Origin: a virus
IMG/VR virus record: IMGVR_UViG_3300032675_000040
Span: 1 to 46,158 of that record
Direction: 5' to 3' (one strand)
DNA: 46,158 bases
Shown here: positions 14,467 to 23,570 of the stretch, piece by piece
Position numbering within the stretch: the first letter of the stretch is position 1
Layout: each line of letters opens with the position of its first letter
Position numbers and translations under genes: made by a program
Notes under the pieces: generated by a model
Database searches by the model: none
Told to the model about the DNA's origin: nothing
The model's input: only the letters and a program-made list of their open reading frames with translations

Positions 14467-16165
14467 CTACGTCACCGCAGCCCGTCGTTACGCCGAAGCC
14501 GTGGTGGAAGGTGATATTTCCGCCTGCCGATGGGTAAAGCAGGCCTGCCAGCGGCAATTAAACGACCTGGTCAAGTTCAAGGGCAAAGCCAGCCCCTATC
14601 GTTTCAATCCAAAGCTGGCGGACCGATCGGGTAAATCGTTTTCTCCGGCAGACAACCTGTGCGCGTTCATTGAACGCCTGCCCCACGTCAAAGGCCCGCT
14701 GGCCGGACAGCCGATCCACTTGGAGCCATGGCAGGTATTCATCCTGACCACCGTGTTCGGCTGGGTCAAGCCCGATGGCAAGCGCCGGTATCGGCGTGCC
14801 TACATCGAGGTGCCGCGCGGCAACGCCAAGTCCACGCTGTCCTCGGCGCTGGCGCTGTACATGCTGGCGGCTGATGGTGAAGGTGGCGCCGAGGTGTATT
14901 CGCTGGCGACCACACGTGACCAGGCGCGCATTGTGTTTGGCGATGCGCAGACCATGGCGCGCCAGTCCGCTGGATTTCGCTCACGCTTTGGCGTCGGGGT
15001 CGGCGCGCACAACATGCATGTGATGGCCAGTGGCTCGAAATTCGAGGCGCTGTCCGCAGAAGGTTCAACCCTGGACGGGCTCAACATCCACTTCGGCTGC
15101 GTCGATGAGTTGCACGCCCACAAAACCCGCACCGTGTATGACGTGGTGGAAACCGGTACCGGCAAGCGCGACAACTCGCTCCTGTGGGTGATCACCACGG
15201 CAGGCAGCAACCGCTCCGGCATTTGCTACGAGATTCGCACCTTTGTGACCCGCCTGCTCGATGGCGTCTTCGAGGACGACAGCCAGTTTGGCATTGTCTA
15301 TGGCTTGGACGATGGGGACGACTGGACGCTGGAGTCCGCGCTGATCAAGGCAAATCCGAATTGGGGCATCTCGGTGCGCCCGGAAGTGCTGGCGCCGCTG
15401 CAGGCCAAGGCGATGCAACTGCCCAGCGCGGTCAACAATTTCAAGACCAAGCATCTGAACGAATGGGTCAATGCCGATACCGCGTGGATGGACATGCGCG
15501 CCTGGGATCGCTGCGCTGATCCAGCCCTGAATCTTGAAACCTTCGCAGGGCAACCGTGCTGGATTGGATTGGATCTGGCCAGTAAAACGGACGTGGCCGC
15601 TTTGGTGCTGGTGTTCCAGCACCCAGGCGTTGCAGGTTCCTACGCGGTGTTCAGCCGGTACTGGCTGCCGGAGGACACAGTGTCCGCATCCGAAAACAGC
15701 CAATACGCTGGTTGGGCTAGAAGCGATCGACTTACCGTGACACCGGGCAATGTCATCGACTTCGGTTGGATCGAGGGCGAGCTGGTGGAACTGGCCTCGC
15801 GCTTTGAGGTGCAGGCCGTGGCCTACGACCCGTTCCAGGCCACGCAACTCTCAACACGCATGCTGGCAGTGGGTTTGCCCATGATCGAAGTGCGCCCGAC
15901 GGTGCTCAATTTTTCAGAACCGATGAAGACGCTTGAGGCGCTGGTATTGCAACGCAAATTAATTCACGACGGCGATCCGGTATTGACCTGGATGGCCTCG
16001 AACGTGGTCGCCCACATGGATGCCAAGGACAACATCTACCCGAGGAAAGAGCGCCCGGAGAACAAGATCGACGGTATCGTGGCGCTGATCATGGCGATCG
16101 CGCGGGCCATCAAACCGGGTGACGGCATGGTGATCGGCAGCGACTACGAACTGATGGTGTTGTGA
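14453..16165 (+). CDS. terL: Terminase large subunit (HK97 type)
   Basis: 570 residues. The ATPase domain has Walker A PRGNAKST at 121-128 and a Walker B ending VDE at 217-219, with the coupling motif near TTAGSN (248-253). The nuclease domain begins with D374 in IGLDLASKTD, and further acidic residues follow in AYDPF and ENKIDGIVAL. This is the motor and headful or cos nuclease for packaging. Start at 14453 is preferred for its family-like N-terminus; 14441 is also possible and both overlap the previous gene. All catalytic residues are intact. Confidence 0.93.
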   Translation: MATSNYVTAARRYAEAVVEGDISACRWVKQACQRQLNDLVKFKGKASPYRFNPKLADRSGKSFSPADNLCAFIERLPHVKGPLAGQPIHLEPWQVFILTTVFGWVKPDGKRRYRRAYIEVPRGNAKSTLSSALALYMLAADGEGGAEVYSLATTRDQARIVFGDAQTMARQSAGFRSRFGVGVGAHNMHVMASGSKFEALSAEGSTLDGLNIHFGCVDELHAHKTRTVYDVVETGTGKRDNSLLWVITTAGSNRSGICYEIRTFVTRLLDGVFEDDSQFGIVYGLDDGDDWTLESALIKANPNWGISVRPEVLAPLQAKAMQLPSAVNNFKTKHLNEWVNADTAWMDMRAWDRCADPALNLETFAGQPCWIGLDLASKTDVAALVLVFQHPGVAGSYAVFSRYWLPEDTVSASENSQYAGWARSDRLTVTPGNVIDFGWIEGELVELASRFEVQAVAYDPFQATQLSTRMLAVGLPMIEVRPTVLNFSEPMKTLEALVLQRKLIHDGDPVLTWMASNVVAHMDAKDNIYPRKERPENKIDGIVALIMAIARAIKPGDGMVIGSDYELMVL

Positions 16166-17460
16166 TGGGAAAATTCGCTGATTTCTTCCGCAATTTTGGC
16201 GGTCCGCGCGCCGACTCGGATGATCGCAGTCCCTGGGGATCGTTCTGGTTCGAACCGGTCACGATGCGCACGGTCAGCGGCGCGCGGATTTCGTCAGAAA
16301 CCGCGCTGCGCTTGTCGGCGGTGTACGCCTGTGTGCGCATCCTGTCCGAGAGCATGGCCTCGCTGCCATTCATTTTGTACCGCCCCGGCAAAAACCGGGG
16401 CAAGGTCGAGGTGACGAATCACTGGCTGTACCGCCTGTTTCACCTGCGCCCGAACCGGTTTCAGAACCCATTCGAGTGGCGTGAAATGCTCATGGGGCAT
16501 CTGGCGTTACGGGGCAACGCGTTCTGCAGAATTATCAGCAACGCCAATGGTGAAATCACCGACTTGATTCCGATCCACCCGGATCGCATCAGCCTGGTGC
16601 TCTCGCAGAGCCAGGCTGACGAATACAGTTATCGCATCATCGACCGATTTGGCGATCAAACTTTTCTGCCACGCAGCGCCGTCTGGCATCTGCGCGGATT
16701 GTCCAGCGACGGCATGATCGGTCTGTCGCCGATCGAGATGGCGCGCGAGAGCTTTGGTCTGGCACTGGCCGCACAGGACTATGGCTCACGCTTCTTTGCC
16801 AATGATGCCAAGCCCACGGGTGGCTGGATCGAGTATCCGGGCACTTTCAAGGACAAGCCCGCCCGCGACAACTTTCGCGAGTCCTACCAGAACGCGCAAG
16901 GCGCGATGAATCGCGGCAAGGTGCTGGTGCTGGAAGCCGGCATGAAGTACCACGAGGTTGGCGTCACTAACAAGGAAGCGCAGTTCCTTGAGCTGCGCAA
17001 ATTTCAGGTGACGGATATCGCACGCCTGTTTCGGGTGCCCCCGCACATGATCGCGGACCTGGACCGCGCGACCAATAACAACATCGAGCAGCAGTCGATC
17101 GAGTTCGTGCGCTACACCATGCGGCCCTGGGCCGAGCGGTGGGAAGCCAGTATTCGCGCCGATCTGATGCTCGATGACGAAGGGCTGGACTGCGAATTTG
17201 ACTTTGCAGCGCTCATGCGCGGTGACGCCAACAGCCGCGCCACGTACTACTCGGCCATGGTCAGCATGGGCGCACTAACCAGAAACGAAGTGCGCGTTGC
17301 AGAAAACTACACACCGCTGCCGGGCTTGGATGAGCCGCTGGTGGCGCTCAACATGGGGATGACCGGCACCAATCAGCAACCGGCCACGGCACCGCCGCCC
17401 GACGATGACAACGCCGAGCCCAACAAGATCAACACGGAAGATGACGACGATGAGGCATGA
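16165..17460 (+). CDS. Portal protein (HK97 family)
   Basis: 431 residues, starting in a TGATG overlap with terL. Features of the HK97/phage-portal family are SAVYACVRILSESMASLP near the N-terminus, the middle FHLRPNRFQNPFEWREMLMG, and the later DLDRATNNNIEQQSIEFVRY, and finally a disordered acidic tail (PPPDDDNAEP..DDDDE). The protein forms the ring through which DNA enters. The gene is followed at once by the protease, in the order usual for this head type. Confidence 0.93.
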   Translation: MGKFADFFRNFGGPRADSDDRSPWGSFWFEPVTMRTVSGARISSETALRLSAVYACVRILSESMASLPFILYRPGKNRGKVEVTNHWLYRLFHLRPNRFQNPFEWREMLMGHLALRGNAFCRIISNANGEITDLIPIHPDRISLVLSQSQADEYSYRIIDRFGDQTFLPRSAVWHLRGLSSDGMIGLSPIEMARESFGLALAAQDYGSRFFANDAKPTGGWIEYPGTFKDKPARDNFRESYQNAQGAMNRGKVLVLEAGMKYHEVGVTNKEAQFLELRKFQVTDIARLFRVPPHMIADLDRATNNNIEQQSIEFVRYTMRPWAERWEASIRADLMLDDEGLDCEFDFAALMRGDANSRATYYSAMVSMGALTRNEVRVAENYTPLPGLDEPLVALNMGMTGTNQQPATAPPPDDDNAEPNKINTEDDDDEA

Positions 17461-17461
17461 C

Positions 17462-18385
17462 ATGAAGGGTGAACTGCTGATGGCCGAATTTCTGGCGACG
17501 CCCTGGGCATTGATGCCGGAACGCCTGAATGCACTGACGGCCGTATTGGGACGATGGAATAGAGGCCAGCCTGCCGGTGACGACGTTCTGACTCAGGTCA
17601 TGGCGGACCGCGAGGCGCGCCAGGTCAAACGCCAGATGGCCCAATCCGCTGGCGGCGCCGGCATTGCAGTGCTGCCGCTGTACGGCATCGTCACCCAGCG
17701 CGCCAATATGGTCGACGACGTATCCGGCCCCGGCATGACCAGCACACAGATGTTTGGCGCCGCGCTGCGCCAGGCGTTGGCTGACGACTCGGTGGGTCAA
17801 ATCCTGATCGACATCGACAGTCCCGGTGGCAGCGTCTACGGCGTAGCCGAACTCGCTGATCAGATTCAGTCTGCACGCGCCAGCAAACCGGTGGTGGCGA
17901 TTGCCAACAGCCTAGCCGCAAGTGCTGCGTACTGGATCGGCTGCGCTGCCGGCGAGTTCTATGTCACCCCGGGTGGAGAGGTGGGCTCCATCGGCGTCTG
18001 GCAGGCGCATTTCGATTACTCGCAGGCGATTGCCGCTGAGGGTGTGACCCCCACGCTGATTTCGGCCGGCAAATACAAGGTCGAGGGCAATCCCTACGAG
18101 CCCTTGAACGACGAGGCGCGCGGCTTCATGCAGTCGCGTGTCGATGACTATTACGGTGCCTTCACCAAGGCCGTCGCCAAAGGGCGAGGTCTGCCGGTGG
18201 CCAACGTGCGCGAGGGGCTCGGTCAGGGCCGCGTGCTCGGTGCCGACACCGCAGTGGGACAAAAGATGGTCGACGGCATCAGCACCTTCGACGACCTGAT
18301 TTCGATGATGCAAAAGCGTGGCCGTGCGCAAAGCCGTGCCACATCGCGACTTTCTCAGGCGAGAAATGCGCTTGCACTGATTTGA
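17462..18385 (+). CDS. S49 family capsid maturation protease (SppA/ClpP-like)
   Basis: 307 residues from the ATG at 17462; ATG 17480 (with AAGGG upstream) and ATG 17450 are alternatives. The core shows ILIDIDSPGGSVYG at about 114-127, the nucleophile region NSLAASAAYWIG with probable Ser154, and SAGKYKVEGNPYEP with Lys204/Lys206 as base. These match S49 peptidases that process the capsid or scaffold in HK97-type heads. The gene begins next to the portal stop. A terminator hairpin lies between its stop and the capsid gene. Confidence 0.9.
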   Translation: MKGELLMAEFLATPWALMPERLNALTAVLGRWNRGQPAGDDVLTQVMADREARQVKRQMAQSAGGAGIAVLPLYGIVTQRANMVDDVSGPGMTSTQMFGAALRQALADDSVGQILIDIDSPGGSVYGVAELADQIQSARASKPVVAIANSLAASAAYWIGCAAGEFYVTPGGEVGSIGVWQAHFDYSQAIAAEGVTPTLISAGKYKVEGNPYEPLNDEARGFMQSRVDDYYGAFTKAVAKGRGLPVANVREGLGQGRVLGADTAVGQKMVDGISTFDDLISMMQKRGRAQSRATSRLSQARNALALI

Positions 18386-18450
18386 ATTTATGCCTGCACC
18401 TGCAGGCCTCGCAGACAGCCGCCCAGGATTTCCTCGGTGGCTTTTTTTAT

Positions 18451-18472
18451 ACCCGCCTTGAGCGGGTTTTTT
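18451..18472 (+). terminator. Terminator-like hairpin between protease and capsid genes
   Basis: ACCCGC (18451-18456) pairs with GCGGGT (18462-18467), loop CTTGA, followed by a T run to 18472. The capsid ribosome binding site (GGAG at 18478-18481) follows directly. The element may be a partial terminator that gives separate transcript levels, or a hairpin that protects a processed 5' end of the capsid message. Confidence 0.7.
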
Positions 18473-18489
18473 ACTTTGGAGAACCCGCA

Positions 18490-19887
18490 ATGAGCAAACA
18501 CCTCCGTGAGCTACAGGCCAAGAAGGCGAATCTGGTCAAGGATGCTCGCACCCTGACCGATGTCGCCGCTGGCGAAAACCGTGATCTCACGGCCGATGAA
18601 GCCACACGTTTCGACACCCTTCGCGCCCAGATCGAAGCTGCCTCGGCAGCCATCGATCGGGAGATGACGCTGATTGCCGAAGAAGCGCGCTCGGCCAGTG
18701 TGGCCGCCGCCATGTCGGCCAACCCTGTCATGCCTGCATCAGGCAACCAAGTAGCCTTACCGACGGGCAATGGTTTCGGTGCCGGCATCATCACCCTGAG
18801 CGACAACCGCGAACTCGATACCCGCCGTGGCTTTGCCAGCATGGGCGAATTCCTCAAATCCGTGCGCCAGGCTGAAGTGGCCCGCCGTGCGGGTGGCATG
18901 GTCGATGAACGGCTGATCATCGGCTCGGGCAGGAATGCCGTGGCACCTGGCCTGGTGGCCAATGAATCCGATGGTGTTGACGGTGGTTTTGCCGTGCCAC
19001 CGCAGTTTGCACAAGAGATTTTCACGCTCTCACTGGGCGAGGACGGGCTGCTGCCGATGACCGACAACGTCGAAATCTCCGGCAACAGCATGTCCTTCCC
19101 CAAGGACGAGACCACGCCGTGGGGCAGCAATGGTGTGCGTGCCTACTGGCAGGGTGAAGCATCGGTCGCGCAAGCCACCAAGCCGCAATTGGGTCTCACC
19201 ACCTTGCGCCTCAAAAAACTGATGGCGTTGGTGCCGATTACCTCGGAATTGCTGGAAGACACGAATGCGCTGACCTCGTACTTGCCCAAGCAGATCGCCG
19301 AGCGCATCCGCTGGAAAACCAACGAGGCCATCCTCAACGGCCAGGGTGACGGTGTGCCGCTGGGCGCCTTCCAGTCCAACGCCGTGATCACGGTGGCGAA
19401 GGACGCGGGTCAGGCGACGCAGACGCTGTCGCTCACGAACCTGCTCAATATGCAGTCCCGCCTCATGCCCGGCTCGGAGAACAAGGGCGTGTGGATCATG
19501 AACAAGTCGGTGCAAGCCGCGCTTTACGGCATCACCTGGAATGGTATGCCGGCGTTCATGCCGATTGGCTACCAGGTCAACCTGGGCGGATCACTCGCGC
19601 AAGTGCAGCGCAACACGCTCTTGGGTCTGCCGGTGATCTTCTCGCAGCATCCGGCAGCGTTCTCCAGCCAGGGTGACGTGCTGCTGGTGGATCTGCAGTA
19701 CTACCAGACCATCACCAAGGCCGCTGGCTTGCAGACTGCCACCAGCATGCATCTGTATTTCGATGCCGATGCGGTGGCGTTTCGCACCACCTTCCGCATG
19801 GACGGGCAAAGCAAGATCGCGCAGGCCGTGGCTCCCGCCAAGGGCGCCACGACGCTGTCGCCCTTTGTGCAGCTCGGCGCGCGCTGA
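18490..19887 (+). CDS. Major capsid protein (HK97 family)
   Basis: 465 residues. The N-terminal 85 residues are coiled-coil (ELQAKKANLVKD ... AASAAIDREMTLIAEEARSA) and act as the scaffold (delta) domain that the S49 protease removes. The rest is an HK97 fold, with DGGFAVPPQFAQEI, KLMALVPITSELLEDTN and the C-terminal DADAVAFRTTFRMDG. The start at 18490 has GGAG 9 nt upstream and follows a hairpin terminator. As the most abundant virion protein it is likely to be translated strongly; the separate hairpin supports a distinct message. Confidence 0.94.
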   Translation: MSKHLRELQAKKANLVKDARTLTDVAAGENRDLTADEATRFDTLRAQIEAASAAIDREMTLIAEEARSASVAAAMSANPVMPASGNQVALPTGNGFGAGIITLSDNRELDTRRGFASMGEFLKSVRQAEVARRAGGMVDERLIIGSGRNAVAPGLVANESDGVDGGFAVPPQFAQEIFTLSLGEDGLLPMTDNVEISGNSMSFPKDETTPWGSNGVRAYWQGEASVAQATKPQLGLTTLRLKKLMALVPITSELLEDTNALTSYLPKQIAERIRWKTNEAILNGQGDGVPLGAFQSNAVITVAKDAGQATQTLSLTNLLNMQSRLMPGSENKGVWIMNKSVQAALYGITWNGMPAFMPIGYQVNLGGSLAQVQRNTLLGLPVIFSQHPAAFSSQGDVLLVDLQYYQTITKAAGLQTATSMHLYFDADAVAFRTTFRMDGQSKIAQAVAPAKGATTLSPFVQLGAR

Positions 19888-19924
19888 TCGCTGATTTCCC
19901 TTTCACTTCACTTAAGGACATCCC

Positions 19925-20380
19925 ATGGGCTTTCCCAACACCAAGGGTTCGGAGCAGTTCGCCATTCTGGGGCGCACCGGACCGCAGAATGCTACCGCCG
20001 GGCAAACCGCCTGGATTCCAGTCGGCAATTTCCATCGGCTGCTGGCGCTGATCGACACCGGCGCCAACGCAGCCGGCATCGTCAACGCGCAACTGATGCA
20101 GGCGCTGGACATCAATGGCACCAGTGCCAAGCCTATCGTCGGCGTCAACGGTTTGGCCAAGGCGATCACCCCGATCGCACCGCCCAATGCCGCCAATGTC
20201 CAGGCGCTGATCGACTGTTCCGTCGATGAGCTCGACACCAACAACGGCTTCGCATTCGTTCAGTTGCAGGCCACGCTGTCTGTCGCCGGCCTGTTTGCTG
20301 GGCTACTCCTGGGCATCAACGCACGCTTCGAGCCGGCCAGCTCGCTCAACGCGTCCTCTGTCGCCCAAATCACTGGCTGA
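19925..20380 (+). CDS. Putative head protein next to the capsid gene
   Basis: 151 residues of mixed alpha/beta type with no clear family. The protein is Ala/Asn-rich and has hydrophobic segments (VAGLFAGLLLGINARFEP near 124-141) but no signal peptide. Position directly after the major capsid protein and before a low-complexity head protein suggests a decoration or minor head protein. The ribosome binding site AAGGA lies at 19914-19918. Confidence 0.7.
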   Translation: MGFPNTKGSEQFAILGRTGPQNATAGQTAWIPVGNFHRLLALIDTGANAAGIVNAQLMQALDINGTSAKPIVGVNGLAKAITPIAPPNAANVQALIDCSVDELDTNNGFAFVQLQATLSVAGLFAGLLLGINARFEPASSLNASSVAQITG

Positions 20381-20441
20381 CTAGCCGGACCAACGATCCC
20401 TCTTTTCTATTTTTTCTGTTTTTTCAACCAGGAGCTTTGCC

Positions 20442-21227
20442 ATGAACGTGATTCGCTATCTCATCGATTTTTTCCACATCAACGGCGCGGGCCTGCAATC
20501 CGTCAAGTACGCCAAAGGCCAGAGCTATCCGGCTAATGACGAGACCCGCTCTCATGTCGAGGCCGGGCACGCCGAATTTCTCGTCATCGATGTCGCCAGT
20601 GCCGATGTGTCGTCTGACACCGACGCCGCATCGGCTGCGAATGCCACGGCCACGACTGACACCGATGCACCTGCCACGGCTGCACCAGTGGCTGCCACCA
20701 CGACCGAATCGACGGCCAACCCTGCGCCAGCAGTTGCGGCCACGGCGGTGGACAGTGCCGCGCAGGCATCAACCGATGTGGCGCCGCTTACCAGCCCGAC
20801 TGATTCAGCTGCTGCACCTGCTGATGTGACCGCTGCACCTGTCGCTCCCGTTACCGAGACGGCATCGCCTGCTGCCTCGACGGCACCGGTCGCAACGCCA
20901 CAACCGGCAGACACTTCGTCGGTCGTACCTCCTGTAGCCGCAGTGCAGACTGCCGATTCGACACAGCCTGCTGCCACGGCTGCACCCGCTGATCCGGTGC
21001 CTGCCGCTGACAATGCTGCGCCTGTCTCTGCACCTGTTGCGGCACCCACTGTGTCGCCGGCCGTAACTGCGCAAGACGCTACGTCCGATACGCCAGTCGC
21101 ATCTACTGCTGCAGCCGCGACCCCGGCAACTGAACCGGTAGCGCCTGTTGTCACTACTGACGCCACCAGTGCAGCGAGCGCAGCGACCAGCACGACCACT
21201 GCTGCACAGGCTCCGGCGCAGGGCTGA
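20442..21227 (+). CDS. Ala/Thr/Pro-rich low-complexity head-region protein
   Basis: 261 residues. Only the first 50 residues (IRYLIDFFHINGAGLQSVKY and KGQSYPANDETRSHVEAGHA) look folded. From about residue 55 to the end the protein is a tail of Ala, Thr, Val, Pro, Ser and Asp, with repeating units such as AAPVA, TAAPAD and TTTES. Such a segment would be extended and is likely surface-exposed, as in head fibres; it resembles mucin-like or hydroxyproline-rich glycoproteins in composition. It ends in a TGATG overlap with the connector gene. The coding call is helped by a good ribosome binding site (CAGGAGC). It is one of three such tails in this phage. Confidence 0.75.
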   Translation: MNVIRYLIDFFHINGAGLQSVKYAKGQSYPANDETRSHVEAGHAEFLVIDVASADVSSDTDAASAANATATTDTDAPATAAPVAATTTESTANPAPAVAATAVDSAAQASTDVAPLTSPTDSAAAPADVTAAPVAPVTETASPAASTAPVATPQPADTSSVVPPVAAVQTADSTQPAATAAPADPVPAADNAAPVSAPVAAPTVSPAVTAQDATSDTPVASTAAAATPATEPVAPVVTTDATSAASAATSTTTAAQAPAQG

Positions 21228-21868
21228 TGCCTTTTCAGCTGATAACACCACCGGCCGTCGATGCCTACACAGGTATTGCCGAGCCGGTGTCTTTGACCGA
21301 GGTGAAGCTGCACCTGCGTGTCGACATTCCGGATGACGACACGCTGATTCTTGCGCTCATCAGCAGTGCACGGCAAATGGCGGAGACCCTGACCAACCGT
21401 CAGCTGCTCACCGCCACATGGAATCTGGTGCTCGATGCCTTTCCCGGGCCGAGCCTCACCGGCGTGCCGGCGGGTTTGCCGTATTCCATCCCGGCGCACG
21501 CCATCCTCATCCCCAAGGGACCGGTGCAGTCGGTGGCGTCGATCATCTACCAGGACATGAATTTTGATGTCATCACCATGCCGCCCGAGAACTACGTGGT
21601 GACCTCAACAGATGACCTGACGCGGATCACGCCGATCTTTGGTCAGATCTGGCAGCCGACCCTGCCGCAAATCGGCGCCGTCACGGTGCAGTTCCAGGCG
21701 GGTTATGGTGACTCGAGCATGGTGCCGGCGGGCATCAAGCACTGGATCAAGTTGCGGGTGGACAGTCTGTACAACCAGCGCAGCGAAGTCGCCTTCGCGC
21801 GCGGGCGCATGGACAAGCTGCCCTTTGTTGATGGGCTGCTCGATCCTTACCGGATTGCCATCCTATGA
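21227..21868 (+). CDS. Head-tail connector (gp6-like)
   Basis: 213 residues, starting in a TGATG overlap. The opening VSLTEVKLHLRVDIPDDDTL, followed by LILALISSARQMAETLTNRQ, is the signature of gp6-like connector proteins that form the ring under the portal. The rest has the typical strand-rich domain with FGQIWQPTLPQIGAVTVQFQ and the C-terminal helical WIKLRVDSLYNQRSEV. Stop codon overlaps the next gene by ATGA. Confidence 0.88.
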   Translation: MPFQLITPPAVDAYTGIAEPVSLTEVKLHLRVDIPDDDTLILALISSARQMAETLTNRQLLTATWNLVLDAFPGPSLTGVPAGLPYSIPAHAILIPKGPVQSVASIIYQDMNFDVITMPPENYVVTSTDDLTRITPIFGQIWQPTLPQIGAVTVQFQAGYGDSSMVPAGIKHWIKLRVDSLYNQRSEVAFARGRMDKLPFVDGLLDPYRIAIL

Positions 21869-22311
21869 GCGAGGCCATGACGCTGCCCGACACCGGGGAA
21901 CTCAACCGCCGCATCCTCGTTCGTCTTTGGCTGGATGTGCCCAATACCGGCTTCGGCGTCGATCAGACGTTTGATGCCGGGATCACGCTTTGGGCCAAAG
22001 TGGAACCCATTCGTGGCATCGCCTCACGCATGGCCATGGCCACCGTCGAGGAGCCGACCCACTTCTTCTGGGTGCGTTTCAGTTTTTCGATGCCGGCCGA
22101 GTATTACGCGCAAAACCGCGTCGTTGAATATCGCCGCCGACGCTTTCGCATCATTGATGCGCAGAATTTTCAGGATGCCAACCGGTATGTCCGCATCACG
22201 GCCAAGGATCTCGGTGCCATTGATCCGACCGCGACCGACTTTGCCTCACCAACGACCGGCGCAACGACAGACGCAGCGACCGATGTGTACGTACCCGGAC
22301 TGGGTGTCTGA
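21865..22311 (+). CDS. Head-tail adaptor (SPP1 gp16-like)
   Basis: 148 residues. GELNRRILVRLWLDVPNTGFGVDQ, then ITLWAKVEPIRG, then NRVVEYRRRRFRIIDAQNF are typical of the phage head-tail joining family, a small beta-rich adaptor in the neck. A short Thr/Ala-rich C-terminal tail (GATTDAATDVYVP) follows. The ATGA overlap with the connector gene and the downstream neck gene agree with a neck module. Confidence 0.87.
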   Translation: MSEAMTLPDTGELNRRILVRLWLDVPNTGFGVDQTFDAGITLWAKVEPIRGIASRMAMATVEEPTHFFWVRFSFSMPAEYYAQNRVVEYRRRRFRIIDAQNFQDANRYVRITAKDLGAIDPTATDFASPTTGATTDAATDVYVPGLGV

Positions 22312-22320
22312 GAGGAACCA

Positions 22321-22758
22321 ATGGACCACAAAACAAGCAGCAGCAAGACCGCCGGCATTGCCTTGCATGTCGGGCTGGAATACCACAGCATCATCGACTA
22401 CGACCGCAGGCAAATGCGCCGTGCACTGGTCAAGGGTGCAGCGTCGGTTCGCAAGGAGGCGCGCACGCTGGTGTCTCGCCGCGTGGTGTCGCAGCCAGGT
22501 GAATTTCCGGGGGTACAGAGTGGCGCTATGCGCCGCGCCATCGGTGTGACCGGCAAAGGCTCCAAAGGCGGCTGGATCAGAGTCGGCGTGCGCGCCATTC
22601 CCGGCAGTTTTTACTATCCGGCCGTGCTGTTTTACGGCTCAACCAAACGCAATATCGCAGCACGCGGCAATTTCATGACGGTGGCGCTGGCCAACCGAGC
22701 CAGTGAAGTGCGCGACCAAGTACGCGATGCCCTGCGCCACGCGCTGGTGCCCCGCTAA
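22321..22758 (+). CDS. Neck/tail-completion protein (HK97 gp10-like)
   Basis: 145 residues. The pattern RRQMRRALVKGAASVRKEAR, followed by the GxLRRAI-like SGAMRRAIGV and the YYPAVLFYGSTKR region, is that of HK97 gp10-type proteins, which join head and tail. The basic C-terminus (VRDQVRDALRHALVPR) is a helix. The ribosome binding site GAGAGGAA precedes the start by 7 nt. Position is the last head/neck gene before the tail terminator. Confidence 0.82.
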   Translation: MDHKTSSSKTAGIALHVGLEYHSIIDYDRRQMRRALVKGAASVRKEARTLVSRRVVSQPGEFPGVQSGAMRRAIGVTGKGSKGGWIRVGVRAIPGSFYYPAVLFYGSTKRNIAARGNFMTVALANRASEVRDQVRDALRHALVPR

Positions 22759-22772
22759 GGTGAAAGATTCGG

Positions 22773-23468
22773 ATGCAACTGGAACTTATCATCGCGCAGT
22801 TGCGTGCGTTGTGCCCGTCACTGGCTGGTCGGGTGGCCGGCGCGGCGGAATTCAAGCCGGTGCAGGAAGCAGCAGCTTTGCCGGTACCGTGCGCCTTTGT
22901 CATTCCGATCGACGATCGACCCGATCCACCCAAGGCCGTGAATGCGGTGGGCCAGGAAATGACGGACAGCTTTGGCGTGATCGTCGCGTTGGACAACCGT
23001 GCCGACGAAAAAGGCCAAAGCGCCTCTGCGGGCGTGCATGCGATTCGCGCCGAAATCTGGTCCGCGCTGCTGGGCTGGATACCGGGGCCTGTGAACACCG
23101 TCAATCCGGCCACCTTTTACAACGGCATCTTTTATGAGGGCGGCAGCCTGCTTTCGCTTGATCGCGCGCGCCTGTGGTACCAGTTTGAATTCGGGGCACA
23201 GATGTGGATTGGCGCATCGGACGGGTGGGAAGCCGGTGGCTTGACTGCGTTGCCGGAGTTCGGCGCTCAGGATGCCAACGGCAACTGGTTGCCTGGGTCG
23301 GCGCTCAATGTTGAGGTCGATGTGGGCACGCCGGTGTTCGATCCCAGCGGCACCTATCCACCCAATCCGGTGGCTGATTTCAATGCATCGACCGTGATGG
23401 CGACGGCAGATTCGCCACGCACCCATGGACCCGACGGACGCGTGGAGTTCCAACTCGCCGTCCCGTAA
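22773..23468 (+). CDS. Tail terminator-like protein (Mu gp37 position)
   Basis: 231 residues. The first 150 residues show the fold pattern of tail terminator proteins: LELIIAQLRALCPSLAGRV, VPCAFVIPIDDRP, then TDSFGVIVALDNR and AEIWSALLGWIPG. The C-terminal 80 residues are looser, with Pro/Asn-rich text and an ending strand VEFQLAVP. Such proteins cap the tail tube and fix its length. Its place immediately before DUF2635 and sheath is the same as that of Mu gp37. Confidence 0.75.
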   Translation: MQLELIIAQLRALCPSLAGRVAGAAEFKPVQEAAALPVPCAFVIPIDDRPDPPKAVNAVGQEMTDSFGVIVALDNRADEKGQSASAGVHAIRAEIWSALLGWIPGPVNTVNPATFYNGIFYEGGSLLSLDRARLWYQFEFGAQMWIGASDGWEAGGLTALPEFGAQDANGNWLPGSALNVEVDVGTPVFDPSGTYPPNPVADFNASTVMATADSPRTHGPDGRVEFQLAVP

Positions 23469-23501
23469 GCCGCAACTGATCAGGTTCTCAGTTTTATCAG
23501 C

Positions 23502-23544
23502 GCCCGCCCGACCCAGTTTCAACTGAGGCCGTCGCGGGCTTTTT
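23502..23544 (+). terminator. Terminator-like hairpin before the DUF2635 gene
   Basis: GCCCGC (23502-23507) pairs with GCGGGC (23534-23539), possibly extended inward by GAC/GTC after a 2-nt bulge, and is followed by TTTTT. It lies in the 102-nt gap between the neck genes and the tail genes, so it may separate head and tail transcription levels. Confidence 0.65.
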
Positions 23545-23570
23545 GCATTTCTTTCATCGGAGAAGCGTTC

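Noticed and set aside
20552-21499. 315-codon - strand frame, Gly/Ala/Val-rich
   Set aside because: Mirror of the low-complexity Ala/Thr/Pro tail on the + strand; composition follows from the repeat DNA.
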